Shown piece by piece: positions 33,536 to 45,038 of a stretch of DNA of 64,000 nucleotides (its first letter is position 1; each line of letters opens with the position of its first letter). The DNA comes from Pycnopodia helianthoides. Lineage: Eukaryota; Echinodermata; Asteroidea; Forcipulatida; Asteriidae. A model generated the notes under the pieces. That model made no database searches. It worked only from the letters and a program-made list of their open reading frames with translations, and was not told the origin of the DNA. Position numbers and translations under genes: made by a program. The stretch covers positions 8,867,608-8,931,607 of the forward strand of contig CM063246.1 in NCBI GenBank assembly GCA_032158295.1, read 5' to 3'.

Positions 33536-35178
33536 ATTGGATTAGCAGCTGCTTTACTGCCCCTCCCCCTCAATTGCTTTCACAGGACTATCTTATTTTT
33601 AAAAAAAATGATGTGCTCGTTTCTCGTGAAACACCTTGATTCAATCCCAGAGAAAGCATTAAAGCATTAAACTAAAGGGGTGTAACAAATACTCTCCCTG
33701 CATGCAGTGCGAGCCCTTGCTTATACGAGAGCGTCCCACCGACTAGACAATTAACTTAAGGGTATACCGGGAGCCGTTTTCATCACCCTCCCTGTTCGTG
33801 CCATCGTGCCCCTCTACCTCGCAGACACTTTACAAGAGTGTTTAGTTTACTTTAAGAGATTTCAACACAGAAGAGAAAGTGCTGATTCACAGACTCAAAT
33901 AGCGTATCTACGCCAAAGAGTTTATCTCTCTTGACAACTTTGCGATTGTTTTCATTGCACTGTGGGGCTATTTATGAGCTTCGACCGTCCACTCCGCCGA
34001 CTCTTCAAATCCCCAACCAAATAACTTTCCTGGGAGCGCCATTGTCTCTATCCCTTCTGCCAACATCTTTCCCCGGTGTACGGCAAATAAACAGCGGGAC
34101 CGAGTCATACCACTCATGGGGACTGATGGTGTTGATCTACGGTATGGTTACACAGTGGCTGCGGCCGAGGTGGCCCTGGTCAAACACGATGACCTGTCTG
34201 GCCGGGCAGAGAGATGGTCAACCCATAGTCCTGATTCCAGTCTACATCATGTATACAAACATCGCTTATTGACCGGGACTTTAGAGGTTGTGACGGTCAC
34301 CGAGATACGTAGGTTCGACTGTCGCCATAACAATGACAGTTAGCAGTTTAGAAAACAGAAGTACGGTTATTTACTTTGAAAGGGTATAATTATCGCCCTC
34401 TGTGAGAAAAAAAGGAGATCATATTTTGAGTAAATTTCGAATGCTCTAAATCGAAAACCTGGATCCTGAATTACAAAATAAATTAAAATGACTGTTATGA
34501 GTAGAATTCTAAAAGTATACTAGGCCTACATCTTGTTTCGTGACTGTTTGTTTGGTTTTTTTTTTTTTTTTTTTTTGGGGGGGGGTCTGGTTTTTATTGT
34601 GGTGTTTTATTATTATTATTATTATTATTTTTTTTTAGGGGGGGTGCTTGTGGAAGAGTAAGTTTATTCTAATACGCAGAATAAAACCGATAGCTGAAAA
34701 AAAAAGTCATTAAATTTTGTGATCAAGTTGCCTCTCCTCGAAGTTTTTTAGATTGTTTTGTTCCATGACAACAAGACTAATTGAACTACGGTATCTACAA
34801 CGGTAAGATTCCACACAAAGCAACAGGAGCAGGTAAACATATTTAAAATGGTTTATACAACAAATCCCGGCCAAGCAGTTATAAAAGGGTTTCTTGAAAG
34901 GGCACAGTAATGTTCTCTTAACAAAAAATCCCAATTCAAATCAAGTACATTTACGTAAATGCTGTCCTTGGAAAAGCAATGTATATACATTGACTGTTTG
35001 TCATAGGTCGAATTACAACATTATAGGTACATTAGAAGCAAATTATGTAGCAAACATTTTAGGCTTTGGTGAAAGTTTTGGTGAAGCCAAAATGCTGGTG
35101 TGCTCTAACCTAGGGACAGACAGCAATGCAAGACAGGACGAGACAAGACATCGTTTTAAAGAAACATGCATGCAGTGG
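33536..35178. other. Intergenic DNA; unique GC-richer island at 33980-34330
   Basis: The island keeps two overlapping plus-strand frames open (33931-34272 and 34116-34343) without recognisable protein. A poly(T)/poly(G)/(ATT)n tract occupies 34559-34640. No gene called. Confidence 0.3.
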
Positions 35179-35418
35179 CTAAGGCCTGCGCTAAACGTCG
35201 CACGTTTGTCGTGTCGAACTCAAACAGTTGTAAAATTAGGAATTAAATTCGACAAAAGAGCGACGTTTAGCGCAAACCTTTTATTTAAGTTCGGCACTGC
35301 CGTGTAGCACGGTAGCGGCACGACTCGGTGGCAAACGTCGCGCTCTTGCCGTGTCGAATCGAACTGAAAACATTTGAGTTCGGCTCGGCAAAAGTGCGAC
35401 GTTTAGCGCAGGCCTAAG
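35179..35418. mobile_element. MITE with CTAAGGCCTGCGCTAAACGT ends
   Basis: The ~45-base left arm, including AACGTCGCACGTTTGTCG, returns inverted as GCGACGTTTAGCGCAGGCCT at the right. A third copy of GCGACGTTTAGCGCA lies in the middle (35260-35275). The (35210-35410) interior has further CGGCA/TGCCG pairs. Confidence 0.7.
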
Positions 35419-35439
35419 ACATGAACGCAACATACAGCC

Positions 35440-35545
35440 ACTTTGTGAAAACTTCATCAAGTTATAGGAAGTAACTAGTAAACTTGCGGGTGCAGCCATG
35501 AGAAAATTTCGTTCATGATGAGCGCTGGCTCTGAAAGGGGGCCTT
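35440..35545 (-). repeat. Penelope-like tail fragment, copy 5 (no ribozyme-like core)
   Basis: Shares AACTAGTAAACTTGCGGGT with 31540-31565. The minus strand has CTTTCAGAGCCAGCGCTCAT, equivalent to the GGAGCCAACACTC stretch of copy 1. Confidence 0.35.
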
Positions 35546-36121
35546 TGTGGTCGCATAGAGCTACCCCCCCACCCCCAACGAGAGGTTTATAGTTGTTCTA
35601 CCAGTCTAACTAAAAGTTTACTCAGCTACTTCCTATCCAAACCACGCATGACTTCAAACACCACATCAAATTAGTTGGTCATGTTTTAGTAAAACTGTTG
35701 TCGTTTATCATTGGCTTATTTCGATTTAGAATATCGAAATAACAAACTGGGTATCTATCTTGCAGAATGTAGAAGGCCCTATAGGTTTCCCCCCGTCCAA
35801 TTTCAACACATAATAATTCAGCCGGCTCAATCAATCAATTTCGTTTGAAAATGAATGCTCCACTGCATCAGCATTCGACAGTCGAAATGACAATAATCCA
35901 ATTTCATTAGTAGAGCAATCACTGGTCAAAAAAAGACTATTCGAATTCATTCGGTTGTAAAGATCATTCAATTTCTTAAAAGCCATCAGCTATAGGCTGG
36001 TCGACCATTCGATTTCATCAAGTGAAAATATGTAGTGAAAATTCAGCTGAAGAATGGTGATAATCTGAAGTGGTTATGTCCACGCATGAGGAAGAGTACT
36101 CCGTAAATTAGATAGAATATA

Positions 36122-36163
36122 CAATCTGAGAAACGTTTATGCATGAAACGTTTCTGAGATTGA
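36122..36163. repeat. Short near-perfect hairpin
   Basis: CAATCTGAGAAACGTTT and AAACGTTTCTGAGATTG form a 17-bp stem with one mismatch and a 7-base loop ATGCATG. It lies within a remnant of the second TTAA family, so it is probably part of that element rather than a microRNA. Confidence 0.5.
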
Positions 36164-36202
36164 CATTTGTTTAATCCTTTTCTTTAAAACCACTAGGGCC
36201 TA

Positions 36203-36523
36203 TAGCCCTTTTCACACTACTCTATTCTCCGGGGGCAACCCCGTGGAATAACGGTCGGCCTTTTCACGCTATGATCGCTTTACCCCCCTGTCTGCCCGGC
36301 AATGGGCATACCCCGGGGAATAGCCACCCCTGCTCCGGAGTAGGGGTAAGCAGTAAAACCCAGGGGTATTCTTGAAACCTGCAACAGGAACACTGTGAAA
36401 TAGGGCGGGGATAGTGTGGGGATAGTGTGAAAGTGCGCCGGGGTAACCGTAGGGTAAAAAAACCCGGGGCCTCCCCGGGGCTGTATTCCACGGGGATGAG
36501 AGATGCAGTGTGAAAAGGGCTTA
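36203..36523. mobile_element. MITE with TAGCCCTTTTCACACT ends
   Basis: Left TAGCCCTTTTCACACTACTC and right GCAGTGTGAAAAGGGCTTA are inverted. The interior is unusually GC-rich with inverted CCCCGGGG/CACGGGG words. It is inserted within a remnant of the second TTAA family (pieces at 36045-36170 and 36525-36642). Confidence 0.7.
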
Positions 36524-36524
36524 G

Positions 36525-36642
36525 AAGGGAATTGTTTCTCAAAATGTTATACATTATCAACAGCAGTGCTTCTCACCACGTAAGTTTTGAAGGTCATAAA
36601 TTTGTGGAGTAATTACCCAATGTATACCTTCCCTTTAACACT
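36525..36642. mobile_element. Second TTAA family (T2), broken copy
   Basis: Contains CTCAAAATGTTATACATTAT and ends ACCTTCCCTTTAA, matching the inverse of the left end of the intact copy at 47447-47821. Confidence 0.5.
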
Positions 36643-37063
36643 TACACCATTGTATTCCAATACTATGTCAATCTTATTCACAGTTTATTCAATACAATTA
36701 TTACGCAATATTTGACATCGTTTACTAATCATCACGAGGTTGAGAAGTCTTGTTGATTGTCACGTGATGGGGTTATAAATAGATCACTCACCCTCGGGTT
36801 ATTTTTAGTCACAGCTTAAAAACTTACAGGGAAAGTACATCGCTGTTTTTATTATTTCTTATTTTAATGACTATTCAATTGTTTTAAAACTAGCTGTAGA
36901 TTCGATAAAAATATAATTTGTGTTCAATAAACACACCATGCAGCCAATGTGTGAAAATTTCATCAACATTATCGGTGCGTCGTATTAGTGAAAACAACGA
37001 AAAACTGTTGATATTGGTCAGGAATATTATTCACGTTCATGTCAGGCTTACTTTGATTATTAA

Positions 37064-37440
37064 AGGAACATTACAGAATTGTTTTTTGCTAACCAAACAG
37101 TTGCTGGCAGTGTAAGCACTTTATGTAATCCACCATATACATAAACTGACAAACCTGTAGAAGTTTGAGATCGATCGGCCATCTGGGTCACGAGAAAATA
37201 GTGAAAACCGATTACACATTTGCATGAAATCGTATAGATTCAACAACGCTCACTGAGCGATAAACTCCAATCGGAAATTAGTTTATTCATTTCTCATCAA
37301 ATATGGCATTTCAGACAGAAATATTTCAAGGGATGTTTTCTACTACTATCATCATCATTAGACCGTGTAAGTTTTATGTAAATCTGTGATCAAAAAGTAT
37401 ATTTTACAAGTTTTTTTCTTACCAATTCTGTAATGTTCCT
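37064..37440 (-). mobile_element. TTAA-flanked MITE (T1), copy 10
   Basis: Reverse orientation, TTAA at 37060-37063 and 37441-37444. Lacks the ~12 bases AAATGAATAAAA next to the central palindrome, otherwise close to consensus. Confidence 0.88.
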
Positions 37441-37559
37441 TTAAAGGAAATCGGGGCAAAAACATCATCAATAACAACAGCACAAAAAGATTAGACAAAG
37501 GTCTTAAAAACTGAAGGGAGCTCTCAATGATAGTTTCTGTTATTTACGGTGGCTCACAT

Positions 37560-37795
37560 TCGCCATATAATATCGCCGTACTAATGCGTTATATCGCCAT
37601 ATTTGATTGCGTTTCTTCTCCGATATAACGCAATATTATATGGGGATACGGAATGAAATACAGCGATAAACGCGATAGTACAGCGATACAACGCAATACG
37701 GTGAGTGACGCTATATTTTACGGCGATTTAATGCAATAGTACGCCTATATAACGCAATATTACGGCGATAAAACGCAAAAGTATGGCGATATATC
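37560..37795. repeat. Degenerate tandem repeat with ACGGCGAT and ACGCAATA words
   Basis: Variants of TACGGCGATATAACGCAATA recur about ten times with indels, giving an apparent period of roughly 21-24 bases. CpG-rich within an AT background. Confidence 0.6.
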
Positions 37796-37799
37796 ACAA

Positions 37800-40257
37800 A
37801 ACTAAATAGTGTTGTTTCTCTACAATTTAATAACACTCTACAACTGTGACTATTATGCAAAAGGCTCTTTGTAGTTGACCAATCATATTTTGTTTCTTTC
37901 ATTTTGTAGATGGGCCATTTTCTCAGGCATTAAGTTTGATGAATGGTTTGCCTCTCGTGGAATAAACTGTTCAAGGGCAGCGTCACTTCTCGATTTAATC
38001 AAACTCCAAACCCATTCCCATTAGTTTTTTTTTTAGTTTTTTTTTTTAAACTTTCCCATTAACCTCTGTCTTTTGTACCCTTGTCGCGGGTCACTGTTCT
38101 TTTAAGTTATTCGTATACAAAGATAATTATGTCAGCTAATAGCTTTAATTCCGAACATTTGGGGCGAGACCGTGAACTTACAGCTTTGGTCTTCTGCAAC
38201 ACCAGACCTCATTTCCACTCATCCGTGCCCGGCAAAAAAAGCAAAAAAAAAAGAAGAAGAAGAAGAAGAAAAGAAGCACAAATCAATTCCATGCTATGAA
38301 AAAAACGACACGCACGTTCCCGGCTACTCCGAGAACAACCATATTGACCGTGGCTTCGCGCCCGAGGCGGTGGGGCGTGCTGGCCCCTCACACCGCCCAC
38401 TCGCTTTGCCTTTTGGAGCCTCGTCGTCACGGACCTCTGCCCTCATTCTGAGATTTAAACGATCTTATTATGTCCTGAGTTTTACATATTATTATCGATT
38501 GTTCTGGGGGATTTGTAATTATTTTTGGATGATTTGGGACAATTATTTATTCATTGTTACATATATTTATTTATTTATATATTTACTTATTTATTTATTT
38601 ATTTAATTATTTATTTATTTGCAGTTTTTTTTAAACAGGGTGTTAACATCAGTATAAAAATTGCTTCCCAAGTGTATACAAACATTAACACAGTAGTAAA
38701 ATAGTAAAATACAAACCAATTTAGAAAGAAGATCAATCAAAAACAGACAGCTGAAAGAAAAATATACAAGAATCGTACCAGTGGTTAGCAGTAAAAAATA
38801 AAACGTTTAGGCTTGAGCTGAATTTGTCTTTGTGATCACTGGAACAACCGAATAGATTAAGAGTGAGTGCCAGCAGATTGACAAGGCATATTGAGATGGT
38901 CTCTCAGTTATGCTAGACTTATGTTATTCACGCATTTGTGAAAAAAGGTAACACACTTGTAGGACTTTCCCAGCGAGAAGGTCGAGATGACCGGGCTTTT
39001 TGCCCACGTGTGACCTCAATCATTCAATATCCTTATTTCGTGTTACTCCACACCAAACTGTTTGGACTTAATATTGGAATGCCTGACCCAGTGATCAGCG
39101 ATGCCTATATGGGCCTACAGCCCTCAGCCTCAGTCCTTCTGAATCCCTCATTCCGGCAAAAATAAATTCATTCCGGGCGTTTTCGAATAATAATTTTAAA
39201 AAAATAAATTTAAAAAAATAAATAACATTTTTATTGAAGAGTGATCAACTACAGTATACAATCGTTTAATTGCGTATTGTCAAATTACTTCGCGAAAATA
39301 ATTGCTACACAAGATGGAGTAACACGACTGGAAATTCAAAAAATAAAATGAAAAAAATGAAAATACAAATACAAATTTACAGGTACACATTGATTACTAT
39401 TAAATTATGACACAAAATACCCTCAAAGGTGAACCCTAGTGGTACGGAGATGTACAGACCAATAGTCAACCCCACTCCATGCCCCTGTAGCCCCCGATTA
39501 AAGTAAGCAATCATAGTGTCAGGTTGTATAGGTGTTCTCAGCCGGCGACATATCCCAATTCAATTTCCTTTCACATTCATTACCGTAAACACCTTGGGCA
39601 ATTTGTCACACAAAGAAACTTGTGTGGGAAAATCAAATCCAAACTACTTCTGTCTTTTCTATACACCGCCATCGTGCAGAGTATCACATTTCCAATAAAC
39701 GATAACTTGCATGCAATTAACACTCGCCAAAAAAAATGCAATGATCTTGTTCAAGTATTTTCCCCCAACTCTTCCCCTCATCTCCTTCTCAATACAGTTT
39801 ACAGAGATTTGAACTACAAACAAACCCTGTAAGTCGAGTTGACTAAACATGACAATACACGCATTGACACTATCACAAAAAAAGTCAAGTGGTTTGGATG
39901 ACTGGGTGTGCACTTCCCCCAATCACCGTTACTTGGGTGCGAGGTTGGCAATGACCACGAATGCTTGCACAGCCCCAATTACCCGCAACGAGGCCTCTTC
40001 AGTGACAGAATCATGCCTGCTGATTTCAATGGATTATTGTCAGTGAGTAAATAAAAGCTCCGATGGGGGCTTGGAGTCTGAGTGCCCCCAACAGAAATGA
40101 CAGTGGGTTTTTTTTACTCATGAAAAGGAGCAATACGATTCGAAACATTAGGGATAACAAATATGATCATGCACTCTGCAGCATGCGTCACACAGCGAGC
40201 GTTGCAAACCGCGTACCGGTAGTAAACTACGCTGGAACGGGTCGCTAAACGCCTATA
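37800..40257. other. Intergenic DNA with ATTT repeats and a possible LINE scrap
   Basis: (AAG)n at 38245-38275 and (TTTA)n at 38566-38620. Around 39610-39790 a plus-strand frame reads LLLSFLYTAIVQSITF, weakly like the end of a non-LTR reverse transcriptase. It is frame-broken and too short to assign. Confidence 0.3.
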
Positions 40258-40438
40258 GGCCCCATTTCATACTGCTTAATTAAGCACCAACAATAGCTAA
40301 GCACAACAAAATCTTGCTTACCAGAGTAAGGTTACCAGCCAAAAATACCATGTTACGTGCACTATTTGTAACTGGTATCGTGCTTATTTTTGTTTATGCC
40401 ATTTTTGTTTGCTGAAGCAGCTCTTATGAAATTGAACC
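40258..40438. mobile_element. Family G MITE, copy 5
   Basis: Left GGCCCCATTTCATACTGCTT and right GAAGCAGCTCTTATGAAATT. The interior holds CTTACCAGAGTAAGGTTACC and GTAACTGGTATCGTGC, typical of the family. Confidence 0.7.
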
Positions 40439-40439
40439 T

Positions 40440-43306
40440 CGGTGTAAATTTTAACAAAATTTATTACGTTTTTTCCATGAAATCACTCGGACTACAATTT
40501 TAGACTAATCACAAATGTGTCATGTTTTGTTGTGAATTTATCTGACGAATTAGAAACCCACAAAATGGGCACCGTGGAAGAGTCTGACGTCATGCAGGGA
40601 TTGCATGCGTGGCTTATCCTGTTCGTAAGTGTGACGTAGTTGTAATGTTAGCCACGCCCACTTTACACAAACTGGCTCCACTCTGATTAACAGAAGCCCA
40701 TTAGGAGTTGCATTGAACTGGCTCCTCTTTGATGATTTATGTATAAAGAAAGTTTAATAACTGGACTTGGCATTTTACATACTTTCTTCAGAGACAAGGT
40801 CATCTGAGAACTAGAATGTTCTGTCATAGGAAATACCTTTGAAGTATTTTCCGTTAAAATGACAAACAGACGTATAATGCTTGCTCTGGAGCCTGAAGTA
40901 GCTTAAACTTTGGGCGTGCATCAGACGCACAGAGTGTGACGCAATGACCGACAGGAAAGCCTCAGAATTAACACAACGGACAACAATATTATTCATACTT
41001 ATGCACAAATGCATAGGCCTACTCCTTTAATTTTAACTATGGGTTGTCAATGAGTGAACGAGCTGTCAATTTATTTATTATAAATAACCTTCATTAACTA
41101 CTGATTGGTAAAAATGGGAAATATGAAAACACGGAGAAACTATACTTCAATTTTATACAAGGGACTAGAATACAGCAAGTGGCTCCTCGAGCGCAAATGA
41201 GCAGCGTGGTTCAAGATACTTTATGCAAGTTTTAAGCGCTTGCCAATGTTCATCTATGCGTAAACACCACCAACCCCCCCCCCCCTCTTGTGTCTTTCTC
41301 TATGAGTGATATAGGTCAATCTGAAGCCCCTTTACACAACCAAATTATGAAACAATATTAACTAAATATCAGACTTAAAACAAACACATTTCTGATATTG
41401 AAAGAAGGGTACAATATTGCTAAGAGTGAAATTATAAATGCTCACAGACTTGCACTAGCATGGTATAAAGATGGTCTGAATGGAAAACTTCCTTTTTCAA
41501 TGTTTTTGCTCGAAATGCTGTAGACTTTTTAGAAATGAGCAAAACGAGTCACTTATATATGTTTTCCTTTTTAATTATCCTTGTGATTCTGATGACCGAT
41601 TGAGCTCAGACTTTCACAGGTTTGTTTATTTCGTGTTGTGTATTATTTTATTATTGTGTAGCGTGATGACCGATCAGGTTCACATTTTAATAACCTACAT
41701 CAAAAGACAAAAATGGTGGATGCCGCTTAAATATCCCCATAAATAACAAGACTCTGCCGCTCTCTTTAATTGGGACATTCCGTGTTTTCTCACACAAACA
41801 TTATACAGGGACACGGTTTAATCCTTTACATTCAAAAGTTCGTCTGGACTATAAAATGCACCTAGACGACCAAAGCACAAGTATATATTTGTACTTGATT
41901 TCTCAACATTGTATGGAAATGCTCACGGTTTGCATTGCGGTGGTTTTCTACCAGTAGCCACGGAATCAGTGCTGCGGTGCACCCGTTTGCAAGCAACGGG
42001 GTACTGCGATGGCAACGAACGGCGTTGATGGACGGTTTGTTATAGACACTATGGGCAGGGGGCATTCCTGGCCGGTATGTCCGTCGCCCAGGTACGGGGG
42101 AGAACAGCTACGATTTCTCGCTGCTAACAACACTAACGATAACAAAAATACAATTCAAGGACGGAAGGAGAACCGCGAAAGTTGTGTAAGAGATGAACCA
42201 AAGAAACAACAACATCACCTGTGGCAAATTTTGAAGGTTTTGCACAAAAGTACGGCATGCCAGTCGCAATCTCACATGGAGTACCTTTCCCCCAACTTGC
42301 AAGTTCCCAACTTTGTCATTTAGTCAAGCTTCTCAGCATTGTTGATAATGCATAGTTATAGGTAAAAAGGAGATGGAAGATACAGTAACTGCACTCTCGA
42401 CAGCGTGTCTTCTCTATTAAATACGTATGTTTTAATTCGTGTTTTTTTTTTCGTGTTTTTTTCGTGGTTTTTAAATTTCTTTTATATTTTATAATTTTTT
42501 TTAGTGTGTACGTATTATCAGGCCTATTATCTTCTCTTTTTTGGGGGGGGGGGGTGGTAGTGAGGTAGGGTGCATGGGGAAGAAAGTCCATCCCCTACCC
42601 CCATCAAACAGCGGCGGCATCAGACTCTAAAATTGTCATGGGAAGAGGGGGAGGGAACGAGGGCCAGAAATGTATTTCTTTTTTTGGGGGGGGGGGAGGG
42701 GGTGGGGCGTATCTGAATTTCCATGTCTAAAGTTAACCACATGACTGGTTAAAGCATAGAGAAAGGACGTAAACATCAATGGTAGTGTGGATAATGTTTT
42801 TCCCTAGGAAAGTTTGCAATAAAAACAAGAGAAGACAATTATTTAATGCGATAATGCACCAACAGGTTGTGAAGAACCAAAACCCATTTTATTAAAAACT
42901 GTTCCAGTTTCTGTGTGTTTTGGGTGGGGTGGGGGGGGGGGGGCGCAAACTGGGGACAAACGCAACTTGAGGTGGAGGGGGGGGGGGCACATAAGCATCA
43001 CGTGGAATATTGACTATATTTGTTTTTTCTTCTTTTTTATCGCACATGGCATTTTATAGACGGGATATTTCTCGTAATTAATGGTATCTAGAATAAAGAA
43101 TCGTTACCCCCCCACAATCGTTACAAAATATTGGTCTATTTTTAGGGAAATTGTGGGGTTGGGTGTACTGTTAACCCACCATTCCGTTACCTTTCTTAAA
43201 GCAACAATGCATATTAAGTATTTCTCAATATTTGTTTTGATCATACCGCCCTCTGGAAGCTATACACTATTAGTTAAAATTATTTATTTAATTTTCATGA
43301 AACTTT
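40440..43306. other. Intergenic DNA with a T2 remnant and G-rich tracts
   Basis: 41480-41720 carries GACCGATTGAGCTCAGACTT and CACAGGTTTGTTTATT, related to the shared module of the TTAA families. G runs lie at 42542-42560, 42685-42705, 42920-42945 and 42976-42988. No gene is convincing; a 104-codon frame at 42009-42323 has no recognisable motif. Confidence 0.3.
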
Positions 43307-43341
43307 TGGGGTGGGGTGGGGTGGGGTGGGGTGGGGTGGGG
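43307..43341. repeat. (GGGGT)n tract
   Basis: About seven tandem GGGGT units on the plus strand, a sequence able to form G-quadruplexes. It lies ~1.7 kb downstream of the forkhead stop. Nearby, 43160-43260 and 43350-43440 are partial duplicates (both contain AAAGCAACAATGCATATT). Confidence 0.8.
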
Positions 43342-43344
43342 GTG

Positions 43345-45038
43345 ACTGTTAAACCCCACCAATCCATACGTTAACTTTCTCAAAGCAACAATGCATATTC
43401 ATTATTTGTCAATATTTTATTTGATCATACTGCTCCCCCGAAGCTACACAATAATAATCAAACTGTTTTTAATTTTATTTACTTAGAGCAAGATTGAGGA
43501 CACGCCGCGGCGCGCCGTGTCATCTGTTCAGAATTTTATTTTATCATTCTTTGGGGAAAAAATTAATTAATAAAAATCAATTATAAAAAACAACCTCAAT
43601 TTATGGTTATTGATTGCACAAGTGATTTTTTCATTCCATATTATTTTGGTAATAAATCAAACACAGGACTCACTTTGTCGTATGTCAAACCCCGACGACC
43701 AGTTGACGATGTCCCAAAACTGCAATATTGTGTTAATGAGTGCCGACAAACTTTGCTTTGCAGGTGCTACCAGCCAAAACCATGTGTAATACACACTGAT
43801 TATGACTGGTTCCTGGCTAGCTGTTTCCTTCTTTGTTAGCAAATCACTCCATCCAACACTATAACAGTATGAAATTCATCACCTTGAACGTTGAGGTTGG
43901 TCGTAAACCACAAATATAGACACCATGTAAAACATTAATGATTGACTTTATAACAGACACTGTTCATTAAGTTTGTGAAATTGAATAATTTGGCGAAACC
44001 TGCCGATGCCGGCCCGATCAACTAAAAACTGTAGTTTTAAAACGACACACTGTCTTGTCTACAAGTTCGAGCAGAGACTATTATTGGAGTTCACAGAACA
44101 ACGAATGCAGCTAGTTTCCTATGTAAACCGGTCGCTGACAAACTGAGAACTAGTCGTGTCACAAGGGTGTTTTGTCTTCATCAGGTAATCGACAAATTTA
44201 CCCGAATAAGGAACTCCCTTTCAGTCATAACTTACTGGCAAGCGCTAGTTACTATGTTATTAAAGCTACCGACGCAAAAACTGTTCATTTTTAAAACCAC
44301 TCTCTAACAAAATAGAGAATGCATGACATGCTGATTGCTACGAGTCAAATGCACAAACTAGTTTCTTAAAATTGTGTTTTAACTGAGAACATACAATCTA
44401 ACAACGAGATCCAACAACTAGTTAGATTGAAGTGAAAGAAATGTGATTTACGGTAAAAACAAATATCTGCATCGAATTTCTTGAAGGAAGAATCTTGAAG
44501 AAAAAAACACTTTGTCACTGGAAAGAAAACTGCAGATAAAAAATCCCCAAGATTTAAAAATGACGAGAGTAGTCTGTGAAAGTATAGGTATAAAAAAATA
44601 TCTACAAGTCTTCCTCTCTAAAACGAGCTAGGTAAACAAAATATTTCAAAAAACAAAGTCCTCCGTCACAAACATAACCATTAGGCCCATGTTTGCCGAT
44701 ATACACATTGGTCATGCTGACACAAACGTTGCCGCGTACCCTGTGTGCACTAACTATCATTGTCTACTAATTCAACGAGGGGCCCGTCTTTAATCACTTC
44801 CAGCCTCGATATGGTTGTGTTTATCAGACAAACAAGATGGCTCGTCATGTTACCAAACTCTATTGTTAACAATGCAGGAGGAAGTTTAACTAAAGGATAT
44901 TGTTTTTCGGAGTTTGAGTGATCCATTTACAAATCCACATCTAAAGGGTGAAATTATTGCACATCTAGGCCTATGTTTTACAAAAATGTAGCACTAACTT
45001 TCTACATAATTACACACGATATCATGATGAAAAAAAGT
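43345..45038 (-). other. Downstream region / probable 3' UTR of the forkhead gene
   Basis: No other coding frame is convincing. On the minus strand an ATTAAA variant poly(A) signal lies at 44789-44794, ~245 bases after the stop. Canonical AATAAA words lie farther off near 43538 and 43476. The true 3' end cannot be chosen from sequence alone. 43745-43840 resembles a family G remnant. Confidence 0.35.

Noticed and set aside
36122..36163. MicroRNA hairpin candidate
   Set aside because: The stem is short and lies within a remnant of transposon family T2. No evidence for a mature miRNA.
39516..39832. Reverse-transcriptase-like words (LLLSFLYTAIVQSITF)
   Set aside because: Only ~16 residues are suggestive and the frame breaks on both sides. 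This is not enough to annotate a LINE.
42009..42323. Possible first exon beginning MATNGVDGRF with GTATGT after a few codons
   Set aside because: No promoter signal, no conserved motif, and several equally good donors by chance.
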